A stretch of 44,532 bases of DNA from JBBIII01 sp037446575 (GTDB taxonomy: Bacteria > Bacteroidota > Ignavibacteria > UBA10030): contig JBBIII010000013.1 of assembly GCA_037446575.1 (NCBI GenBank), positions 1 to 44,532 of the forward strand, written 5' to 3'. Shown piece after piece: positions 33,030 through 41,119 of the stretch (positions are counted from its first letter, which is position 1; every line of letters begins with the position of its first letter). Made by a program: the position numbers and the translations under genes. The notes beneath the pieces were generated by a model, which did not search any database, had not been told where the DNA came from, and was given only the letters and a program-made list of their open reading frames with translations.

Positions 33030-33452
33030 ATGTTGATGCCTAAAAGAGTAAAATACAGAAAAACACAGCGTGGCAGAATGAAAGGCAAAGCTACACGCGG
33101 CGCAACAATAGCGTTTGGCGATTTTGGACTGAAAGCTATGGAGCCGGGTTGGGTAACGCAAAGACAAATTGAAGCATCGCGCGTTGCGCTAACCAGAATG
33201 ATGAAACGTGAAGGGAAAGTATGGATAAGAATTTTTCCCGATAAACCTGTTACTAAAAAACCTGCCGAAACCCGTATGGGAAGCGGCAAAGGTTCTCCGG
33301 AATTTTGGGTAGCAGTTGTAAAACCTGGCCGCATTCTATTTGAATTAGGCGGCATTAACCGCGCAACAGCCGCCGAAGCATTAAATCTTGCGGCGCATAA
33401 ACTTGCAATTAAAACAAAATTTGTAACCCGTATCGATTATCAGGGTGCATAA
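33030..33452 (+). CDS. rplP: 50S ribosomal protein L16
   Basis: 140 residues, standard. The ATG at 33030 follows AAGGAG by nine bases; a second in-frame ATG two codons on is less well spaced. The family start MLMPKRVKYRKTQRGRMKGK is followed by LEPGW-like MEPGWVTQRQIEASRVALTR, FPDKPVTKKPAETRMGSGKG and PGRILFELGG. L16 sits at the A-site side of the peptidyl transferase centre and helps place aminoacyl-tRNA. It precedes rpmC by 10 bases in the usual L16-L29-S17 order. Confidence 0.97.
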   Translation: MLMPKRVKYRKTQRGRMKGKATRGATIAFGDFGLKAMEPGWVTQRQIEASRVALTRMMKREGKVWIRIFPDKPVTKKPAETRMGSGKGSPEFWVAVVKPGRILFELGGINRATAAEALNLAAHKLAIKTKFVTRIDYQGA

Positions 33453-33462
33453 GAGGTAAAAA

Positions 33463-33690
33463 ATGAAAGCACGTGAATTGCGGCAACTTTCAGACGCAGA
33501 ATTAGTAAAGAGGATTCAGGAAGAAGAAGAAAATCTCGCGAATCTGAGATTCCAAAAAGTGATCGGTCAATTGGAAAACCCGATGAAATTGGGACATATC
33601 CGAAAAGATGTTGCCAGAATTAAAACAATTCTAAACGAAAGAAAATTAAAAAAATCGACCGAGCAAGTTCAAGTTGAACAATCTAAGTAA
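33463..33690 (+). CDS. rpmC: 50S ribosomal protein L29
   Basis: 75 residues, a little longer than the usual 63-70. It forms the expected long helical hairpin: MKARELRQLSDAELVKRIQE, NLRFQKVIGQLENPMKLGHI and RKDVARIKTILNERKLK; the last dozen residues (STEQVQVEQSK) are a polar tail. L29 lies at the tunnel exit beside L23. An AGAGG precedes the ATG. It is followed by rpsQ within seven to thirteen bases. Confidence 0.95.
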   Translation: MKARELRQLSDAELVKRIQEEEENLANLRFQKVIGQLENPMKLGHIRKDVARIKTILNERKLKKSTEQVQVEQSK

Positions 33691-33702
33691 TGAGAGATGG
33701 CA

Positions 33703-33981
33703 ATGGTAGAAGAAAATAAAGATAAAACAGCACGAGCAAGACGTAAGATAAGAATAGGCAAAGTTGTTAGCAACAAAATGACAAAGAGTATTACTGTTGC
33801 CGTCGAAAGACAAGTTGCTCACACGATATACAAAAAGATTTTTAAACGCACGACAAAATTAATGGCGCACGATGAAAAGCAAGAAGCTGGTATCGGCGAT
33901 ACGGTAAAGATAATGGAAACTCGACCGATGAGCGCGCGTAAACGTTGGCGTCTTGTAGAAATAATTGAAAAAGCTAAGTAG
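33703..33981 (+). CDS. rpsQ: 30S ribosomal protein S17
   Basis: 92 residues when started at the second of two in-frame ATGs; GAGAG six bases before it favours that start over the ATG at 33697, which abuts GAGAG. The OB-fold is clear: RKIRIGKVVSNKMTKSITVA, HTIYKKIFKRTTKLMAHDEK, and GDTVKIMETRPMSARKRWRL, the classical S17 block. S17 binds 16S rRNA early in 30S body assembly. It has an N-terminal acidic/basic lead of about 12 residues and is the last gene of the S10 set, followed by rplN after 26 bases. Confidence 0.96.
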   Translation: MVEENKDKTARARRKIRIGKVVSNKMTKSITVAVERQVAHTIYKKIFKRTTKLMAHDEKQEAGIGDTVKIMETRPMSARKRWRLVEIIEKAK

Positions 33982-34007
33982 GTCATTTATAGATTAGGCG
34001 ATAAAAA

Positions 34008-34376
34008 ATGATTCAAGAAGAAACCAATTTAGTTGTAGCTGATAATTCGGGCGCTAAAAAAGTGCGATGTATTCGCGTGCTTGGCGGCCATGATAAACGA
34101 TATGCGGGTGTTGGAGACATTATAGTCGTATCCGTTAAAAGCGCAATACCAGGAGCTCCTGTTAAAAAAGGTGAAGTTTCGCGTGCTGTTATTGTGCGCA
34201 CTAAGAAAGAAATTAGGCGGAAGGATGGCTCGTACATCCGATTTGATGAAAACGCCGCAGTATTGCTTAATCCGCAAGGCGAACCGCGAGGAACACGTAT
34301 TTTTGGTCCGGTAGCGCGTGAATTACGCGAACGTCAATTTATGAAAATTATTTCATTAGCACCTGAGGTGCTCTAA
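34008..34376 (+). CDS. rplN: 50S ribosomal protein L14
   Basis: 122 residues, exactly the usual length. It reads MIQEETNLVVADNSGAKKVR, then RVLGGHDKRYAGVGDIIVVS, GEVSRAVIVRTKKEIRRKDG and NPQGEPRGTRIFGPVARELR, covering the full family pattern. L14 forms bridges to the 30S subunit and is the site where the silencing factor RsfS binds. It opens the spc part of the cluster; only 26 bases separate it from rpsQ, so I see no separate promoter. Its stop is six bases before rplX. Confidence 0.97.
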   Translation: MIQEETNLVVADNSGAKKVRCIRVLGGHDKRYAGVGDIIVVSVKSAIPGAPVKKGEVSRAVIVRTKKEIRRKDGSYIRFDENAAVLLNPQGEPRGTRIFGPVARELRERQFMKIISLAPEVL

Positions 34377-34382
34377 AAAACT

Positions 34383-34718
34383 ATGGCACAAAATTTACAT
34401 ATACATAAAAACGATACAGCTTACGTGATCTCTGGAGAATTTCGGAAAAAACAAGGCAAAGTATTAAAAGTTTTTCCCGATACGAAACGGGTGATAATCG
34501 AAAATGTGAACATTATAAAACGAGCAACGCGTCCATCGCAAAAAAGTCAGCAGGGTGGAATTGTTCAAAAAGAAGGAAGCATCCCTGCATCTAATGTTAT
34601 GGTTATTTGTCCTAAGTGCAGTAAACCAACGAGAGTAGGCCATATGCATGTTAAGGATGCGATGAGCAATAAGAAAAAAACAATGAGAACCTGTAAACTG
34701 TGTAAAGAGATGTTTTAA
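34383..34718 (+). CDS. rplX: 50S ribosomal protein L24, zinc-ribbon form
   Basis: 111 residues. The KOW segment is KNDTAYVISGEFRKKQGKVL near the N-terminus, followed by VNIIKRATRPSQKSQQGGIV. The C-terminal part has two Cys-x-x-Cys pairs, CPKC (about residue 78) and CKLC (about 105), separated by a basic loop, so this L24 probably binds zinc. L24 starts 50S assembly and lies at the tunnel exit. The ATG has no clear SD and lies six bases after the rplN stop, suggesting coupled translation. Confidence 0.96.
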   Translation: MAQNLHIHKNDTAYVISGEFRKKQGKVLKVFPDTKRVIIENVNIIKRATRPSQKSQQGGIVQKEGSIPASNVMVICPKCSKPTRVGHMHVKDAMSNKKKTMRTCKLCKEMF

Positions 34719-34729
34719 GAGAGTTATCC

Positions 34730-35401
34730 ATGGCGAAAGAAAAAACTCCGAAAAAAGAAAAAATTGAAAAAGCCGCTACCGCAAGTAAAGGCAAGCAAGA
34801 AACCGGAAGTCAAGAAAAAGGCGTTTCAGCACGGCTATTTGAACATTATCGCAAGGCAGTAGTTCCTGCATTGATAAAGAAATTCCAATATAAAAGCACA
34901 ATGCAAGTGCCCAAATTAGAAAAAATTTCAATTAATATTGGAGTAGGACAAGCTACACAAGATCCAAAATTACTCGATGCGGCTGTTCATGAACTTGAAG
35001 CTATTACGGGTCAGAAAGTTGCTATTACAAAATCGAAGAAAGCTATTTCGAATTTCAAATTGCGCGAAAATATTCCAATCGGATGCAGAGTTACTTTGCG
35101 CCGAGCAAAGATGTATGAATTCATCGATCGCTTCATTAGTGTTGCCTTGCCGCGTGTTCGAGATTTTCGCGGTGTAAGCGATAAATCTTTTGACGGTCAT
35201 GGAAATTACACAGTCGGAGTTAAAGAGCAAATCATTTTTCCTGAAATTGACGTCGATAAGGTAACGCGAGTAAATGGAATGGATATTACGTTCGTCACGA
35301 CTGCCAAGAGTGATGTTGAAGCGTATGAATTATTGAAAGAACTTGGCATGCCGTTCGTAAAACGGCAAGAAATCGTTCAACAAGAAACTAAAAAAAAATA
35401 A
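34730..35401 (+). CDS. rplE: 50S ribosomal protein L5, with N-terminal extension
   Basis: 223 residues, about 40 more than usual. The first 35 or so (MAKEKTPKKEKIEKAATASK, then a Lys/Glu/Gln-rich stretch) are low complexity and lie before the normal L5 start, ARLFEHYRKAVVPALIKKFQ. Family blocks follow: MQVPKLEKISINIGVGQAT, ITGQKVAITKSKKAISNFKL, RDFRGVSDKSFDGHGNYTVG and EQIIFPEIDVDKV. L5 joins 5S rRNA to the large subunit and touches P-site tRNA. GAGAG precedes the ATG, and no later start has a better site, so the extension appears genuine. Confidence 0.95.
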   Translation: MAKEKTPKKEKIEKAATASKGKQETGSQEKGVSARLFEHYRKAVVPALIKKFQYKSTMQVPKLEKISINIGVGQATQDPKLLDAAVHELEAITGQKVAITKSKKAISNFKLRENIPIGCRVTLRRAKMYEFIDRFISVALPRVRDFRGVSDKSFDGHGNYTVGVKEQIIFPEIDVDKVTRVNGMDITFVTTAKSDVEAYELLKELGMPFVKRQEIVQQETKKK

Positions 35402-35410
35402 GGAGTTTGC

Positions 35411-35596
35411 TTGGCACGCTTAGCAATGCGAGTAAAGGCGAAGAAAACGCCGAAACATAAAGTATCACAACATAACCGTTGCAGTATTTGCGGCAGACCG
35501 CGTGGTTATTATCGCAAATTTGGCATTTGCCGTTTATGCCTTCGTAAGCTTGCGCTCGAAGGTAAAATTCCAGGTGTTCGCAAAGCAAGCTGGTAA
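35411..35596 (+). CDS. rpsZ: 30S ribosomal protein S14, type Z
   Basis: 61 residues starting with TTG, five bases after AAGGAG. It has the short zinc-binding form: RCSICGRPRGYYRKFGICRL followed by CLRKLALEGKIPGVRKASW, with cysteines at about 24, 27, 40 and 43. S14 completes the 30S head. Type Z is the ancestral form; many bacteria carry a longer cysteine-free copy elsewhere for zinc-poor growth. It lies between rplE and rpsH, the standard place. Confidence 0.96.
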   Translation: MARLAMRVKAKKTPKHKVSQHNRCSICGRPRGYYRKFGICRLCLRKLALEGKIPGVRKASW

Positions 35597-35619
35597 ATTA
35601 ATATAAGAGAGTTAAATCA

Positions 35620-36015
35620 ATGTCTAAGACAGATCCTATAGCAGATTATCTGACAAGAATACGCAACGCGGCAAAAGCAAAACATCGCCGCGTAGATGTG
35701 CCGTCATCAAATTTAAAGAAGGCGATTTCTCAAATCCTTCTTGATAACAATTTTATATTGGGTTACACCGTGCTTGAAGATAAAAAGCAAAATATATTAC
35801 GCATAAATCTAAAATATCACGAAGGTAGACCTGTAATTACTGGTTCGCGTCGAGTAAGTAAACCGGGTCTTCGAATATACAACGGCTCAAAAGAATTGCC
35901 GCGTGTGCTTGGCGGGCTTGGAATAGCCATTGTCTCGACATCAAAAGGTTTAATGACAGACGCTCAAGCAAGAAAAGAAAAAATTGGCGGCGAGGTTCTC
36001 GCATACATCTGGTAA
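35620..36015 (+). CDS. rpsH: 30S ribosomal protein S8
   Basis: 131 residues, standard. It reads DPIADYLTRIRNAAKAKHRR at the start, then VPSSNLKKAISQILLDNNFI, and RRVSKPGLRIYNGSKELPRV with GGLGIAIVSTSKGLMTDAQA and GGEVLAYIW, the C-terminal RNA-binding blocks. S8 binds the centre of the 16S platform; in E. coli it represses the spc operon by binding near rplE. I did not find a clear S8-type site before rplE here. GAGAG lies before the ATG. Confidence 0.97.
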   Translation: MSKTDPIADYLTRIRNAAKAKHRRVDVPSSNLKKAISQILLDNNFILGYTVLEDKKQNILRINLKYHEGRPVITGSRRVSKPGLRIYNGSKELPRVLGGLGIAIVSTSKGLMTDAQARKEKIGGEVLAYIW

Positions 36016-36038
36016 GTGTTTGAAGAGGAGAATTTAAA

Positions 36039-36587
36039 TTGTCACGTATTGGTAAAAAACCGGTTCAAATTCCTAACGGAGTAACAGTTACTTTGAAAGA
36101 TGGAATTATTACCGTAAAAGGTCAAAAAGGCGAATTAGCCGAAAAAATAAATTCTAAAATCAGTATTGAAGTTAAGGATGCTCAGGTTTTAGTTGTTCGA
36201 AATTCTGATGAGACAAAAGAGCGCGCGCTTCATGGCCTTTGGCGAGCTCTTATTCAAAATATGATTGATGGAGTTACAAAAGGATATTCCAAGAAGCTTG
36301 AAATTGTTGGCGTTGGTTACCGTGCCGAAATGAAAGGAACGCGTCTAAATCTTCTAATCGGCTATAGTCATCCAATTCTTTTTGCGGCTCCGGAAGGAAT
36401 AAAGATTGAAGCTCCGACTCAAACAAGTATTATTATAAGCGGCATTCACAAACAACTTGTTGGTTTAGTTGCGGCAAAAATTCGTTCTTTTCGTCCGCCT
36501 GAACCTTATAAAGGCAAAGGAATTAAGTACGAAGGCGAATATATACGCAGAAAAGCTGGTAAAGCCGCTGCAACAGCCGCCAAGTAG
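36039..36587 (+). CDS. rplF: 50S ribosomal protein L6
   Basis: 182 residues, starting with TTG eight bases after GAGGAG. The two similar domains are visible: residues 1-80 with SRIGKKPVQIPNGVTVTLKD and TVKGQKGELAEKINSKISIE, and residues 81-182 with the family signature in LEIVGVGYRAEMKGTRLNLL, followed by GYSHPILFAAPEGIKIEAP and SFRPPEPYKGKGIKYEGEYI. L6 lies near the sarcin-ricin loop where the GTPase factors bind. It ends in an Ala/Lys tail. The next gene, rplR, starts 31 bases later. Confidence 0.97.
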   Translation: MSRIGKKPVQIPNGVTVTLKDGIITVKGQKGELAEKINSKISIEVKDAQVLVVRNSDETKERALHGLWRALIQNMIDGVTKGYSKKLEIVGVGYRAEMKGTRLNLLIGYSHPILFAAPEGIKIEAPTQTSIIISGIHKQLVGLVAAKIRSFRPPEPYKGKGIKYEGEYIRRKAGKAAATAAK

Positions 36588-36618
36588 TTGGAAGTTTAGT
36601 ATTTGAGGAAATGAAAAT

Positions 36619-36987
36619 ATGATTCGAAAAAATACAATTGAGCGACTTACAAAAAAACAAGCGCGTATAAGAAAAAAAGTAAAAGGCACGACTGAACGGC
36701 CGCGGTTTGCTGTATTTCGCAGTGCTAAACACGCATATGCGCAAATTATTGATGATACAACCGGAAAGACATTAGTATCCGTCTCGTCTTTATCGAAGGA
36801 TATTCGCGAAGAAGTAAAAAAAGCTAAAACCCCGAAAGAGCTTTATAAAATGGTTGGTGTAGCGACAGCAAAAAAAGCATTAGAAAAAAATATTAAAGAA
36901 GTAGTCTTTGATAGAAGCGGATATTTATATCACGGGCGAGTTAAAGCTCTTGCAGAAGGCGCTCGCGAGGGCGGATTGAAATTTTAA
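36619..36987 (+). CDS. rplR: 50S ribosomal protein L18
   Basis: 122 residues, standard. The basic N-terminal arm RLTKKQARIRKKVKGTTERP is followed by RFAVFRSAKHAYAQIIDDTT, TLVSVSSLSKDIREEVKKAK and GVATAKKALEKNIKEVVFDR, ending RVKALAEGAREGGLKF. L18 carries 5S rRNA into the 50S subunit together with L5, encoded at 34730. A GAGGAAA lies before the ATG. It is followed 21 bases later by rpsE. Nothing in the sequence departs from the family. Confidence 0.97.
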   Translation: MIRKNTIERLTKKQARIRKKVKGTTERPRFAVFRSAKHAYAQIIDDTTGKTLVSVSSLSKDIREEVKKAKTPKELYKMVGVATAKKALEKNIKEVVFDRSGYLYHGRVKALAEGAREGGLKF

Positions 36988-37008
36988 CAATTAAAAATTA
37001 CGAGAGAT

Positions 37009-37509
37009 ATGGCAAAAGTAAAAGCAGGCGAACTTGAACTTAAAGAAAGATTGGTGAACGTTAACCGTGTTGCAAAAGTGGTTAAAGGCGGCCGTCGGTT
37101 TAGTTTTAACGCAATTGTTGTTGTAGGCGATGGAAATGGACACGTTGGCATCGGGCTTGGAAAGGCAAATGAAGTTCAGGATGCAATTTCTAAAGGCACA
37201 GACGATGCGAAGAAAAATCTGCGCCGAGTTCCAATTGTTAAAGGAACGATTCCCCACGCTATAACCGGAAAATATGGCGCCGGAAAAGTATTGCTTAAAC
37301 CAGCATCGCCAGGAACCGGATTGATTGCCGGTGGCGGTGTTCGCGCTGTGTTAGAAATGGCAGGAGTGAAAGATGTTCTTACAAAACAAATGGGCTCGCC
37401 TAATGCACATAATGTTGTAAAAGCCACTATGCAGGCGTTGTTGAATCTTTCGGACGCAAGGATGATTGCATCGAAACGCGGCGTAACATTACAAAAACTG
37501 TTTCATTAA
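37009..37509 (+). CDS. rpsE: 30S ribosomal protein S5
   Basis: 166 residues, standard. The double-stranded-RNA-binding N-terminal domain contains LKERLVNVNRVAKVVKGGRR, FSFNAIVVVGDGNGHVGIGL and GKANEVQDAISKGTDDAKKN; the C-terminal domain has GAGKVLLKPASPGTGLIAGG and MGSPNAHNVVKATMQALLNL. S5 helps set decoding accuracy; the loop VVKGGRRF, where spectinomycin resistance arises in other bacteria, is unaltered. GAGAGAT lies directly before the ATG. rpmD starts 15 bases after the stop. Confidence 0.97.
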   Translation: MAKVKAGELELKERLVNVNRVAKVVKGGRRFSFNAIVVVGDGNGHVGIGLGKANEVQDAISKGTDDAKKNLRRVPIVKGTIPHAITGKYGAGKVLLKPASPGTGLIAGGGVRAVLEMAGVKDVLTKQMGSPNAHNVVKATMQALLNLSDARMIASKRGVTLQKLFH

Positions 37510-37524
37510 ACGTTAGTGAATATT

Positions 37525-37716
37525 ATGTCGGAACAGAAAAAAATAAAAATAACGCAAGTAAAAAGTATAATTGACCAACTGGAGAAAGCTAAGCTTACTA
37601 TAAAAGCTCTTGGGCTTGGCAGGCCGAATTACTCTGTAATAAAAAAAGATACTCCGCAAATTCGAGGAATGATAAATAGAGTACGGCACCTTGTAAAAGT
37701 GGAAGAGGTAAAGTGA
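37525..37716 (+). CDS. rpmD: 50S ribosomal protein L30
   Basis: 63 residues from the ATG at 37525; a GTG nine bases earlier is less likely. The family pattern is KIKITQVKSIIDQLEKAKLT, then IKALGLGRPNYSVIKKDTPQ and IRGMINRVRHLVKVEEV. L30 is a small two-domain protein of the large subunit that some bacteria have lost. It has no clear SD, so reinitiation after rpsE is likely. Its stop TGA shares a base with the rplO ATG (TGATG), so L30 and L15 are translationally coupled. Confidence 0.95.
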   Translation: MSEQKKIKITQVKSIIDQLEKAKLTIKALGLGRPNYSVIKKDTPQIRGMINRVRHLVKVEEVK

Positions 37717-38201
37717 TGGTAAAAGATATTCTAAGCAATCTAACGCCTGCGAAAGGTTCACGGAAAAAAACAAAACGCATCGGACGCGGTCAAGGATCTG
37801 GACACGGCGGCACAGCAACTAAAGGTCATAAAGGAGCTAAAGCTCGATCTGGGCATAAATTTAAATTGTGGTTCGAAGGCGGACAAATGCCTTTAACACG
37901 GCGTGTTCCAAAGTTTGGTTTTACACCGCACAATCGTGTTGAAATGCAAGTTGTTAATGTTGAAAAACTTAATTCATTAGTAGAAATGAATAAGGTTATC
38001 GATGGCATTGTAACACCTGAAGTTCTTTTTAAAATTGGTGTAACTTCAAAGAAAAATGTTCCAGTTAAAATCCTTGGCGTTGGAGAATTAAAAAGTAAGT
38101 TAGAAGTTACAGCGCATGCATTTAGCAAATCGGCGGTTACTAAAATCGAAGCTGCTGGCGGTAAAACAACTGTCCTTTCAAAATCTAATGTAAAATCATG
38201 A
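37716..38201 (+). CDS. rplO: 50S ribosomal protein L15
   Basis: 161 residues from the ATG at 37716; the GTG just before it is a less likely start. It has the glycine-rich, basic N-terminal arm (TPAKGSRKKTKRIGRGQGSG, then GHGGTATKGHKGAKARSGHK) that threads into 23S rRNA, FEGGQMPLTRRVPKFGFTP, and the C-terminal domain with VKILGVGELKSKLEVTAHAF. L15 is a late assembly protein of the large subunit. AGAGG lies upstream. Its TGA overlaps the secY ATG by four bases (ATGA), coupling L15 to SecY synthesis. Confidence 0.97.
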   Translation: MVKDILSNLTPAKGSRKKTKRIGRGQGSGHGGTATKGHKGAKARSGHKFKLWFEGGQMPLTRRVPKFGFTPHNRVEMQVVNVEKLNSLVEMNKVIDGIVTPEVLFKIGVTSKKNVPVKILGVGELKSKLEVTAHAFSKSAVTKIEAAGGKTTVLSKSNVKS

Positions 38202-39535
38202 GTAAGCTGACAGATACATTTACGAATATTTTTAAAATACAAGAATTGCGCGAACGACTGCTCTTTACTGCGCTTTTATTAATTATTGTACGCATCGGTT
38301 CGCATATTACTCTCCCGGGTGTAGATGCAGTCCTATTAGCTGATACAATCAGGAAATCGTCCGAAAATACGTTGTTCGGACTTTATGATTTATTTGTAGG
38401 CGGCGCTTTTAGCAATGCCGCAGTTTTTGCGCTTGGCATTATGCCCTATATTAGCGCTTCAATTGTCATTCAATTGCTTGGAGCTGTTGTCCCATATTTT
38501 TCTAAACTTCAAAAAGAAGGCGAAGAAGGACGTAAAAAAATTACGCAATATACACGTTATGGCACTGTATTAATTTCTTTGCTTCAAGCAAGCGCCGTTG
38601 TCGCAAAGCTAATGAGCACAGCACCTGGCGGAGTTCCAATTGTTCCTCCTGAAGTTCAAGGAATGGGTTTTTATATCAGCACAACAATTATTCTAACCGC
38701 AGGCACAATTTTTATGATGTGGTTAGGCGAGCAAATTACAGAACGTGGAATTGGAAATGGAATTTCTTTAATAATATTTATCGGAATTGTAGCCCGTTTT
38801 CCGCATTCGGTATTTGATGAATTCCAGTTAGTTATTGGCGGAACAAGAAATCTTATTGTTGAACTTGTAATAATTATCGCTATGGGATTTATAGTTGCAG
38901 GTGTTGTATTGATTACACAAGGCACCCGCCGCATCCCAGTTCAATATGCCAAACGTGTTGTCGGAAGAAAAGTATATGGCGGTGTAACTCAATACATACC
39001 GTTGCGTGTAAATACAGCCGGTGTTATGCCGATTATTTTTGCTCAGGCAATTATGTTTGTTCCACAGATAGTTTTCTCTTTTTTCCCAGAAAGCGAATTC
39101 ATGAATGAATTATCTATGGAATGGTTCGGCTATACTTCTTGGACTTATTCTTTTGTTTATGCTTTGATGATTATATTCTTTACTTATTTTTATACCGCTA
39201 TAGCTTTTAATCCAAAAGATGTAGCGGATAATATGAAGAAACAGGGCGGATTTATTCCGGGTATTCGCCCCGGTCCGCATACTTCAGAGTTTGTTGATAA
39301 TATATTAACGAAAATTACATTGCCGGGTTCGATTGCATTGGCAATTATTGCAATCCTGCCGACTATGATGATTAAGCTTGGCGTAACTCCAAATTTTGCG
39401 CAATTCTTTGGCGGCACAAGTTTGCTTATAATGGTTGGCGTTGCGTTAGATACGTTACAGCAAATTGAGTCGCATTTGTTAATGCGACACTATGATGGAT
39501 TTATGAAAAGCGGCAGACTTAGGGGAAGACGTTAA
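38198..39535 (+). CDS. secY: Preprotein translocase subunit SecY
   Basis: 445 residues with ten hydrophobic segments, the expected SecY topology. The N-terminus has LRERLLFTALLLIIVRIGSH; TM2 and its plug region contain GLYDLFVGGAFSNAAVFALG and IMPYISASIVIQLL, and later loops contain GNGISLIIFIGIVARFP, RRIPVQYAKR and the C-terminal GGFIPGIRPGPHTSEFVDNI. SecY forms the channel with SecE (12952 here) and SecG for export of the signal-peptide proteins seen at 1-6330. It overlaps rplO by four bases, and map starts 12 bases after its stop. Confidence 0.98.
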   Translation: MSKLTDTFTNIFKIQELRERLLFTALLLIIVRIGSHITLPGVDAVLLADTIRKSSENTLFGLYDLFVGGAFSNAAVFALGIMPYISASIVIQLLGAVVPYFSKLQKEGEEGRKKITQYTRYGTVLISLLQASAVVAKLMSTAPGGVPIVPPEVQGMGFYISTTIILTAGTIFMMWLGEQITERGIGNGISLIIFIGIVARFPHSVFDEFQLVIGGTRNLIVELVIIIAMGFIVAGVVLITQGTRRIPVQYAKRVVGRKVYGGVTQYIPLRVNTAGVMPIIFAQAIMFVPQIVFSFFPESEFMNELSMEWFGYTSWTYSFVYALMIIFFTYFYTAIAFNPKDVADNMKKQGGFIPGIRPGPHTSEFVDNILTKITLPGSIALAIIAILPTMMIKLGVTPNFAQFFGGTSLLIMVGVALDTLQQIESHLLMRHYDGFMKSGRLRGRR

Positions 39536-39547
39536 ATCTTTTTTTGT

Positions 39548-40309
39548 ATGATTCCTCTAAAATCGCCGGAAGAAATTGAACTGATACGCGAAAGTTGTAA
39601 GATTGTAGCAGACGTTCTAAAGCTTGTAGGTACACAGGCAGAACCTGGTGTTACAACATTAGAATTAGATAAAATTGCCGAAGATTATATATGTTCTTTG
39701 AATAGTGAACCTGCGTTTAAGAGATATGGTTGGGATAAGAAAAACCTTTTCCCGGCTTCTTTATGCGTGTCGATTAATTCAGAAGTAGTTCATGGAATAC
39801 CAAACAAACGCACATTGAAAGATGGCGATCTTTTATCCGTTGATGTTGGCGTGAAGAAAAACAAATATTATGGAGATGGCGCTTGGTCGTTTGCAATTGG
39901 CGAAGTTTCTGAAGAAAAAAGACGGTTGTTGGACGTAACTGAGAAATCGCTTTATAAAGGAATAGAGCAAGCTGTAGTTGGCAATAAAGTGCACGATATC
40001 TCGAATGCGATTCAGAAATTTGTTGAAGCAAATGGTTTTTCTGTTGTGCGAGATTTGGTTGGACATGGAATTGGAAAGAAACTTCACGAAGAACCGTCTG
40101 TTCCAAATTTCGGTGAACCGGGAACAGGAGCAGAATTAAAAAATGGAATGACACTCGCTATTGAACCAATGGTAAATGCTGGCACTTGGAGAGTAAAAGT
40201 AGCCGCCGATGGCTGGACAGTTTTGACGATAGATGGAAAGCCCTCGGCACATTTTGAACATACGATAGCAATTATAAACGGCAAAGCAGAGATATTAACT
40301 TTGTCTTAA
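39548..40309 (+). CDS. map: Type I methionine aminopeptidase
   Basis: 253 residues, the usual size of bacterial type I enzymes. The two-metal site ligands are all present: Asp near 98 and Asp near 109 in SVDVGVKKNKYYGDGAW, His near 172 in LVGHGIGKKLHEEPSVPNFG, Glu near 205 in MTLAIEPMVNAG and Glu near 236 in FEHTIAI. It removes the initiator methionine when the next residue is small, acting at the ribosome exit. Map follows secY and precedes infA, a conserved order in many phyla. The ATG has no visible SD. Confidence 0.97.
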   Translation: MIPLKSPEEIELIRESCKIVADVLKLVGTQAEPGVTTLELDKIAEDYICSLNSEPAFKRYGWDKKNLFPASLCVSINSEVVHGIPNKRTLKDGDLLSVDVGVKKNKYYGDGAWSFAIGEVSEEKRRLLDVTEKSLYKGIEQAVVGNKVHDISNAIQKFVEANGFSVVRDLVGHGIGKKLHEEPSVPNFGEPGTGAELKNGMTLAIEPMVNAGTWRVKVAADGWTVLTIDGKPSAHFEHTIAIINGKAEILTLS

Positions 40310-40317
40310 AAATAAAT

Positions 40318-40536
40318 ATGGCAAAGCAAGGACCAATAAAAGTAGATGGAGTAATTACAGAAACATTGCCAAACGCATCGTTTCGTGTAAAACTTGATAA
40401 TGGAGTCGAAATCCTTGCTCATATATCCGGCAAGATGAGAATGCATTATATAAAAATTCTTGTCGGAGATCGTGTAACAGTAGAAATGTCGCCATACGAT
40501 TTAACGAAAGGTCGGATTACATATAGATATAAATAA
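40318..40536 (+). CDS. infA: Translation initiation factor IF-1
   Basis: 72 residues, exactly the usual length. It is a single OB-fold: GPIKVDGVITETLPNASFRV, KLDNGVEILAHISGKMRMHY and IKILVGDRVTVEMSPYDLTK with the end GRITYRYK. IF-1 occupies the ribosomal A site during initiation. It begins nine bases after map with no visible SD, and is followed by rpmJ, which the usual infA-rpmJ-rpsM order predicts. Nothing is unusual in the protein. Confidence 0.97.
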   Translation: MAKQGPIKVDGVITETLPNASFRVKLDNGVEILAHISGKMRMHYIKILVGDRVTVEMSPYDLTKGRITYRYK

Positions 40537-40580
40537 ATTTCGGATTACTTTTTAATTTCGAATTTATGTAAGGAAAAAAA

Positions 40581-40694
40581 ATGAAAGTACGTTCATCTAT
40601 AAAAAAAATATGCGAAAATTGCAAAATCATCCGTCGCAAAGGCGTTATTCGCGTTATTTGCAAAAATCCAAAACATAAACAACGACAAGGATAA
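40581..40694 (+). CDS. rpmJ: 50S ribosomal protein L36
   Basis: 37 residues: MKVRSSIKKICENCKIIRRK then GVIRVICKNPKHKQRQG. Cysteines 11, 14 and 27 and histidine 32 make the zinc site, so this is the zinc-binding form of L36. It is the smallest ribosomal protein and fixes rRNA helices in the 50S subunit. AAGGA lies before the ATG. The gene is too short to be found by length alone, but sequence and position between infA and rpsM make it certain. Confidence 0.97.
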   Translation: MKVRSSIKKICENCKIIRRKGVIRVICKNPKHKQRQG

Positions 40695-40707
40695 AAGGAG
40701 TAAATAA

Positions 40708-41091
40708 GTGGCTCGAATAGCTGGGGTTGATTTACCAAAAAATAAATGCGCTGAAATAGGGCTTACCTACATATATGGCATAGGCCGTTCTACTGCTAAA
40801 GAGATTTGTGAAAAAGCCAATGTAAATGGCACGAAACGAGTTGCTGAACTTAATGATGAAGAAGTAGCGGCAATTCGCGCAATCATACAATCGGATCTCA
40901 AAGTTGAGGGCGCATTAAGAAGTGAAACACAACTCAATATTAAAAGATTAATGGATGTCGGTTCTTATCGAGGTTTAAGACACAGAAAAGGACTGCCAGG
41001 ACGCGGACAGCGAACAAGAACAAACGCTCGAACGCGAAAAGGTAAGAGAAAGACTGTAGCTGGTAAAAAGAAAGCATTGGAAAAGAAGTAA
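40708..41091 (+). CDS. rpsM: 30S ribosomal protein S13
   Basis: 127 residues starting with GTG about six bases after AAAGGAG. It begins ARIAGVDLPKNKCAEIGLTY, IYGIGRSTAKEICEKANVNG, and has the helix-hairpin-helix region; the C-terminal arm SYRGLRHRKGLPGRGQRTRT reaches between the tRNAs in the A and P sites, ending in a lysine-rich tail. S13 pairs with S19 and contacts the large subunit. It opens the alpha part of the cluster; the next gene, rpsK, lies 28 bases on. Confidence 0.97.
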   Translation: MARIAGVDLPKNKCAEIGLTYIYGIGRSTAKEICEKANVNGTKRVAELNDEEVAAIRAIIQSDLKVEGALRSETQLNIKRLMDVGSYRGLRHRKGLPGRGQRTRTNARTRKGKRKTVAGKKKALEKK

Positions 41092-41119
41092 TTAAAATCT
41101 TTTTAGAAGGATAATTTCA